Shown piece by piece: positions 4,239-7,623 of a stretch of 7,623 nt of DNA (positions are counted from its first letter, which is position 1; each line of letters begins with the position of its first letter). The notes beneath the pieces were generated by a model. That model saw only the letters and a list, made by a program, of their open reading frames with translations, was not told where the DNA came from and made no database searches. The stretch is from the NCBI GenBank assembly GCA_958445895.1, contig CAUCTV010000058.1, positions 1-7,623 on the forward strand, read 5' to 3'. This stretch comes from an uncultured Collinsella sp. Its GTDB lineage: Bacteria > Actinomycetota > Coriobacteriia > Coriobacteriales > Coriobacteriaceae. Made by a program: the position numbers and the translations under genes.

Positions 4239-5039
4239 ATGGAATACTCGATCATCCAGGTCGCTCTGGTCTTCGTCGTCACGTTCATCGCGGCAATCGA
4301 CCAGTTCAACTTCCTCGAGTCTCTCTATCAGCCCATCGTCACCGGCGCCGTCATCGGTCTTATCCTTGGCGACCTCAACACCGGTCTTCTCGTGGGTGGT
4401 ACTTATCAGCTCATGACGATCGGCAACATGCCGATCGGAGGCGCTCAGCCGCCTAACGCCGTCATCGGCGGCATCATGGCAGCCATTCTCGCTATTGCTA
4501 CGGGCCTCGAGCCCAACGCGGCAGTCGGCCTTGCCATTCCGTTCGCTCTGCTTGGTCAGCTCGGCGTTACCCTGGTCTTCACGCTTATGTCGCCGCTCAT
4601 GTCCTCTGCGGACAACATGGCTCACAACGCTGACACCAAGGGTATCGAGCGTCTGAACTACTTCGCCATGGCTCTGCTCGGCCTGATCTTCGCTGTCGTC
4701 GTCACCCTGTTCTTCATCGCTGGCGCCACCATCGGTCAGACCATCGCTTCCGCCATCCCGACTTGGCTGCAGACCGGTCTCTCCGCTGCAGGCGGCATGA
4801 TGCGCTTCGTCGGCTTCGCCGTCCTGCTCAAGGTTATGATGAACCGCGATATGTGGGGCTTCTTCCTCATGGGCTTTGGCCTCGCGCTCATCACCGTTGC
4901 CAACGAATCTCTGGCAACCCCTGCCCTGCTCATCCTCGCTCTCATCGGCTTCGGCATCGCTTTCTGGGACTTCCAGCAGCAGACCGAGCTGAAGGGTGCA
5001 GCTGTTTCTGACGGAGGTGACTTCGAAGATGGCATCTAA
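4239..5039 (+). CDS. PTS mannose/sorbose-family EIIC component (permease)
   Basis: A 266-residue integral membrane protein that, with EIID, forms the sugar channel. It has many hydrophobic segments (about 4-20, 33-53, 73-90, 95-118, 142-170, 186-200, 206-243). The family motif 'GNMPIGGAQPPNAVIGGIMAA' (62-82) is the conserved re-entrant region of EIIC. The C-terminal tail after 'FWDFQQQ' is short and acidic and lies in the cytoplasm. The start is set by a very strong Shine-Dalgarno, AAAGGAGG (4225-4232), six bases from the ATG, stronger than that of the preceding gene. Its last 11 bases overlap the EIID start, so the two membrane subunits are coupled, as usual in this family. Confidence 0.95.
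   Translation: MEYSIIQVALVFVVTFIAAIDQFNFLESLYQPIVTGAVIGLILGDLNTGLLVGGTYQLMTIGNMPIGGAQPPNAVIGGIMAAILAIATGLEPNAAVGLAIPFALLGQLGVTLVFTLMSPLMSSADNMAHNADTKGIERLNYFAMALLGLIFAVVVTLFFIAGATIGQTIASAIPTWLQTGLSAAGGMMRFVGFAVLLKVMMNRDMWGFFLMGFGLALITVANESLATPALLILALIGFGIAFWDFQQQTELKGAAVSDGGDFEDGI
5013..5020 (+). promoter_or_regulatory. Ribosome binding site that decides the EIID start
   Basis: GGAGGTGA, a near-perfect match to the 16S rRNA tail, lies eight bases before the ATG at 5029. This makes 5029 the start rather than the in-frame GTG at 4996, which would add 11 residues unlike any EIID N-terminus. The site is inside the EIIC coding sequence. Confidence 0.85.
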
Positions 5040-6111
5040 TGAGTATGTGATCCCGGAGCACTACGAGGATCTTACTCCTGCTCCGCAGCTCGACCAGAAG
5101 ACCCTCAACAAGATGGCTTGGCGCTCCTGCTTCCTGCAGGCATCGTTCAACTACGAGCGCATGCAGGCCGCTGGCTGGCTTTACTCCATCATCCCCGGTC
5201 TGGAGAAGATCCACACCAACAAGAACGACCTCGCGGCTTCCATGAGCCACAACCTGGAGTTCTTCAACACCCACCCGTTCCTCGTCACCTTTGTTATGGG
5301 TATCGTGCTTTCGCTCGAGCAGAACAAGGTTGACATCCCCACGATCCGCGCCGTCCGCGTCGCCGCAATGGGCCCGCTCGGTGGTATCGGTGACGCCCTG
5401 TTCTGGCTGACGCTCGTGCCTATCACGGCCGGCATCACCTCCAACATGGCCATCAACGGCAACGCCGCTGCGCCGATCATCTTCCTGGTGATCTTCAACG
5501 TCGTCCAGTTCGCTCTGCGCTTCTGGCTCATGAACTGGTCCTACAAGCTTGGCACCAGCGCTATTGACGCTCTGACTGCCAACATGCAGGCCTTCACGCG
5601 TGCCGCTTCCATTATGGGCGTCTTCGTCGTCGGTTGCCTGGTCGTCACCATGGGTGGCACCCAGATCAACCTCCAGATCCCCAACGGCACCACCCGTGGC
5701 CTCTCCGCTACTACCGTGATCGTCTCCGAGAAGGAGGCCGAGAACTTCACCGGTATGGAGGGCATCGATACCGAGACCGCTGAGGCCGGTACCATCGCCA
5801 TGACCGATGAGGACGGCAACGCCCTCACCGCTTCCGATGCCGACGGCAACGCTGTCGAGTGCGGCGTCACCGATCTGGGCAACGGCATGGAGTCCGTTAC
5901 CTACGGCACCGTCACCGAGGATCCGGTCAACTTCTCTGTTGCCGACACCCTCAACACCATCGTCCCGAAGCTCGTCCCGCTTATGCTTACGCTGCTGCTT
6001 TACTACATGTTCGCTAAGCACAGCTGGACCCCGACCAAGGGCATTCTGCTGCTCTTCGTCCTGGGCATCCTGGGCGCTGGCCCGCTTGGTCTCTGGCCGA
6101 GCATCTGGTAA
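5029..6111 (+). CDS. PTS mannose/sorbose-family EIID component with an acidic insertion
   Basis: A 360-residue membrane subunit that pairs with EIIC to carry and help phosphorylate the sugar. The conserved N-terminal half is intact: 'RSCFLQASFNYERMQAAGWLYSIIPGLEKI' (32-61), 'HNLEFFNTHPFLVTFVMGIVLSLEQ' (74-98) and 'MGPLGGIGDALFWLTLVPI' (114-132). Hydrophobic segments lie at about 148-165, 194-208, 313-328 and 337-352. EIID proteins are usually about 270-285 residues. The extra length lies at about 219-300, between the 'VGCLVVTMGGTQINLQIP' segment and the 'VADTLNTIVPKLVPLMLTLLLYYM' helix. The insert is hydrophilic, rich in Thr, Ala, Gly, Asp and Glu, and contains a DGNA repeat (262-265, 272-275). 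It is in frame, with codon use like its neighbours, so it is a real domain extension rather than an error. It is the last gene of the operon. Confidence 0.94.
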   Translation: MASNEYVIPEHYEDLTPAPQLDQKTLNKMAWRSCFLQASFNYERMQAAGWLYSIIPGLEKIHTNKNDLAASMSHNLEFFNTHPFLVTFVMGIVLSLEQNKVDIPTIRAVRVAAMGPLGGIGDALFWLTLVPITAGITSNMAINGNAAAPIIFLVIFNVVQFALRFWLMNWSYKLGTSAIDALTANMQAFTRAASIMGVFVVGCLVVTMGGTQINLQIPNGTTRGLSATTVIVSEKEAENFTGMEGIDTETAEAGTIAMTDEDGNALTASDADGNAVECGVTDLGNGMESVTYGTVTEDPVNFSVADTLNTIVPKLVPLMLTLLLYYMFAKHSWTPTKGILLLFVLGILGAGPLGLWPSIW

Positions 6112-6118
6112 GGCTCTA

Positions 6119-6165
6119 GCTTGAGGGGTGTGTCCCTGCGCGGCTCACACCCCGACCCCTTAAGC
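6119..6165. repeat. Overlapping inverted repeats after the EIID gene
   Basis: GCTTGAGGGGT (6119-6129) can pair with ACCCCTTAAGC (6155-6165) with one G-U. Alternatively GGGGTGTG (6125-6132) pairs exactly with CACACCCC (6146-6153). The two pairings exclude each other. No T-run follows. It may assist termination or protect the 3' end of the mRNA ahead of the main terminator. Confidence 0.45.
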
Positions 6166-6177
6166 CATGTGTATGTT

Positions 6178-6216
6178 AAAAGCCGCGTGCTCGAAAGAGC
6201 GCGCGGCTTTTGTTTT
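6178..6216 (+). terminator. Strong intrinsic terminator of the PTS operon
   Basis: AAAAGCCGCGTGCTC (6178-6192) pairs with GAGCGCGCGGCTTTT (6197-6211) over 15 bp with one G-U, closed by a GAAA tetraloop and followed by GTTTTC. It separates the PTS operon from the regulator gene. The A-run before the stem would also give a T-run on the opposite strand. Confidence 0.93.
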
Positions 6217-6217
6217 C

Positions 6218-6258
6218 TTGATGAGTCGGGTGTTGCAGAACGATAATGCTTAACACCC
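6218..6258 (+). promoter_or_regulatory. Promoter of the GntR regulator with a spanning dyad
   Basis: TTGATG (6218-6223), an 18-bp spacer and GATAAT (6242-6247) form a good promoter about 50 bases before the start codon. A perfect inverted repeat, GGGTGTT (6228-6234) and AACACCC (6252-6258), has its arms on either side of the -10 element, 24 bp centre to centre. It differs in sequence from the TGGT-N4-ACCA operators, so another factor may control this gene. Confidence 0.55.
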
Positions 6259-6296
6259 TAGGTAGTTAGCCGAATTCGAGCAAAAGGGAGGATAGG

Positions 6297-7028
6297 ATGG
6301 CGATCGGAGCGCGTAGGCAGCCGCTGTACGATCAGCTGGTCGATATTCTGACCGAAAAGATTGACCATGAATATCGCGCCGGTGACATGATTCCTTCCGA
6401 GCGCGAACTTTCGGAGCGCTATGGTCTCTCGCGCACTACGGTACGCCTGGCTCTGCAGGAACTGGAGCGTTTAGGACTGGTGGTTCGGCAGCACGGTCGC
6501 GGTACCTTTGTGACCGACCGTTCGGCAAAAGCAACCAATCTTATGCAGTCCTACAGCTTTACCGAGCAGATGCGCGCGATGGGTCGAGAACCCGAGACCA
6601 CGATTCTCGAGTTTTGCGAGATGGAGGCCGATAAGAATCTGGCCGAGCATATGGGATTGCGTATCGGTGATCGCATTTTTAAGCTTAAGCGCCTTCGTTC
6701 TGCCGACAACATGCCCATGATGGTCGAACGCAGCTATCTACCGGTTCGTCAATTTCTGTCCCTAAAGCGACCGCTGCTGGAGCGCAAGCCGCTTTACGAT
6801 GTGATTGAGCAAGACTTTCAGCAAAAGATACGCGTGGCTGAAGAGGAGTTCTATGCGAGCATAGCCCGTCCCACCGACGCCCACCTTTTGGGAATTGTCG
6901 AGGGCTCGCCTGTGCTCGATTTGGTCAGGACTACGTATAACGAGTCAAACGAGGTTGTGGAGTATACACTCTCGGTTGCTCGTGCCGATCAGTTTAAATA
7001 CAAGGTTTACCACCAGCGTAGCAACTAG
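6297..7028 (+). CDS. GntR/HutC-family transcriptional regulator with UTRA sensor domain
   Basis: A 243-residue regulator. Residues about 8-75 are the winged helix-turn-helix, with the GntR signature 'IPSERELSERYGLSRTTVRLALQELERLGLVVRQHGRGTFV' (32-72). Residues about 95-238 are a UTRA effector domain, ending in the typical 'SPVLDLVRTTYNESNEVVEYTLSVARADQFKYKV'. Members of this HutC/NagR/DasR group bind phosphorylated amino sugars and repress uptake and breakdown genes; an N-acetylgalactosamine or galactosamine 6-phosphate ligand is inferred here from agaS. The start is supported by AAGGGAGGA five to six bases before the ATG. It sits between the PTS operon and agaS with its own promoter. The identical TGGTTACTACCAG sites in front of both transcription units are its likely targets. 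Confidence 0.93.
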   Translation: MAIGARRQPLYDQLVDILTEKIDHEYRAGDMIPSERELSERYGLSRTTVRLALQELERLGLVVRQHGRGTFVTDRSAKATNLMQSYSFTEQMRAMGREPETTILEFCEMEADKNLAEHMGLRIGDRIFKLKRLRSADNMPMMVERSYLPVRQFLSLKRPLLERKPLYDVIEQDFQQKIRVAEEEFYASIARPTDAHLLGIVEGSPVLDLVRTTYNESNEVVEYTLSVARADQFKYKVYHQRSN

Positions 7029-7065
7029 TGTCCGCATCGGTTCCATATGGTGATTCTTTGCATTT

Positions 7066-7088
7066 AACTGGTTACTACCAGATAACCA
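7066..7088. promoter_or_regulatory. GntR/HutC-type operator, agaS copy
   Basis: CTGGT-TACT-ACCAG (7068-7081; 5-bp arms) contains the same 13 bp found at 2777-2789. A second dyad, TGGTTA (7069-7074) and TAACCA (7083-7088), overlaps it, extending the possible contact to two helical turns. The site covers the expected -35 region of the agaS promoter, so bound protein would exclude RNA polymerase. Confidence 0.72.
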
Positions 7089-7097
7089 ACCGAAGTG

Positions 7098-7103
7098 TAT
7101 AAT
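7098..7103 (+). promoter_or_regulatory. -10 element of the agaS promoter
   Basis: A perfect TATAAT lies 39 bases before the start codon. The position of the -35 box (around 7075-7080, CTACCA) is taken up by the operator and is not a good match. The predicted transcript start is near 7110, giving a leader of about 33 bases with AGAGAGG (7128-7134) as the ribosome binding site. Confidence 0.65.
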
Positions 7104-7142
7104 TGCACGTCAGAGGATTACTTCTAGAGAGAGGTATTAGAA

Positions 7143-7623
7143 ATGTTCGAGAAGAGTGTCGAGGAGCTCACCGAGCTCGGCGCCCAGATCACCACGGCCG
7201 AGATTGCTCAGCAGCCCGAGCTTTGGCGTGATACGCTCAACATCTATCGCGAGAACAAGGAGGCCATCGAGGCCTTCCTGGCCGAGGCTCGTGCTATGGG
7301 CGAGGGCCGTCTGTCCGTTGTCTTCACCGGTGCCGGTACGTCCGACTACGTTGGCGATACCTGCGCCCCGTACCTGCGTCACGCTGGCAACACTGATCTC
7401 TACGACTTTAAGCCCATCGCCACGACAGACATCGTGAGCGCTCCGCGCGATTTCCTGCGCGCCGAGGATCCCACGCTCGTGGTTTCCTTTGCCCGCTCTG
7501 GCAACAGCCCCGAGAGCCTTGCCGCCGTTGCCGTTGCCAAGGAGCTCGTTCACAACGTCAAGTTCCTCAACATCACCTGCGCTCCCGAGGGCAAGCTCGC
7601 CGTTGAGTCTGCCGATGATCCCA
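7143..7623 (+). CDS. agaS: AgaS-type SIS-domain amino-sugar-phosphate isomerase/deaminase, 5' part
   Basis: The first 160 residues of a protein that runs past the window; AgaS is usually about 380-390 residues. The N-terminal 'TTAEIAQQPELWRDTL' matches the AgaS lead-in. The sugar isomerase (SIS) domain shows 'VVFTGAGTSDYVGDTCAPYL' (about 59-78) and 'LVVSFARSGNSPESLAAV' (about 112-129), which hold the phosphosugar-binding Gly/Ser/Thr residues. AgaS was long called tagatose-6-phosphate ketose/aldose isomerase. In E. coli it is a galactosamine-6-phosphate deaminase/isomerase producing tagatose 6-phosphate and ammonia. AGAGAGG precedes the ATG by eight bases. It lies 114 bases after the GntR gene with its own promoter and operator. 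Its presence is the main reason to assign the PTS to galactosamine-type sugars. Confidence 0.92.
   Translation, partial: MFEKSVEELTELGAQITTAEIAQQPELWRDTLNIYRENKEAIEAFLAEARAMGEGRLSVVFTGAGTSDYVGDTCAPYLRHAGNTDLYDFKPIATTDIVSAPRDFLRAEDPTLVVSFARSGNSPESLAAVAVAKELVHNVKFLNITCAPEGKLAVESADDP

Noticed and set aside
4996..5028. Upstream GTG start giving an EIID 11 residues longer
   Set aside because: The GGAGGTGA site at 5013-5020 is placed for the ATG at 5029, and the extra residues do not resemble an EIID N-terminus.
4942..6021. A 359-codon minus-strand frame opposite the EIID gene
   Set aside because: The product is a His/Asp/Gly/Val-rich composition artefact, and the plus strand encodes an unmistakable EIID.

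Overview
The window looks like part of a high-GC, Gram-positive-type genome with strong Shine-Dalgarno sites and GC-rich codon third positions. The gene content and style (mannose-family PTS operon, HutC-type GntR regulator, DUF2975/XRE pair, acidic membrane-anchored protein) fit the Coriobacteriia, most likely Collinsella or a close relative. That assignment is inference from recognition, not from a search.

Region 1 (1-1281) holds one gene. It encodes a membrane-anchored, acidic extracytoplasmic protein resembling the N-terminal (chaperone) part of SurA/PrsA-type foldases but with no visible parvulin domain. A hairpin precedes it and a strong intrinsic terminator follows it.

Region 2 (1315-2271) is a minus-strand pair: a four-helix DUF2975 membrane protein followed by a small Cro/CI-type (YozG-like) DNA-binding protein. 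The second gene's ribosome binding site overlaps the stop codon of the first. The promoter region carries repeated and palindromic AT-rich motifs.

Region 3 (2272-2904) is a long non-coding, repeat-rich control region. It holds copies of an AACGGT-containing motif spaced by about 21 or 41 bp, a quasi-palindromic cre-like site, tandem half-sites, an extended -10 promoter at 2751-2759, an operator just downstream of it, and a structured 5' leader that could hide the ribosome binding site of the first PTS gene.

Region 4 (2905-6216) is a complete mannose/sorbose-family (Man-PTS) operon in the order EIIA, YajC-like protein, EIIB, EIIC, EIID, closed by a very strong terminator. The phosphorylated histidines are visible in EIIA (His9) and EIIB (His17). 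EIID carries an acidic insertion of about 80 residues.

Region 5 (6218-7623) holds a GntR/HutC-family regulator with a UTRA sensor domain under its own promoter, then the start of agaS, an amino-sugar-phosphate isomerase/deaminase that runs off the window.

The parts read as one amino-sugar module. The PTS would import and phosphorylate a sugar such as galactosamine or N-acetylgalactosamine, AgaS would process the phosphorylated amino sugar, and the GntR protein would control both. The best support for the last point is an identical 13-bp operator, TGGTTACTACCAG, present at both the PTS promoter (2777-2789) and the agaS promoter (7069-7081). Its TGGT-N4-ACCA form matches known DasR/NagR sites.
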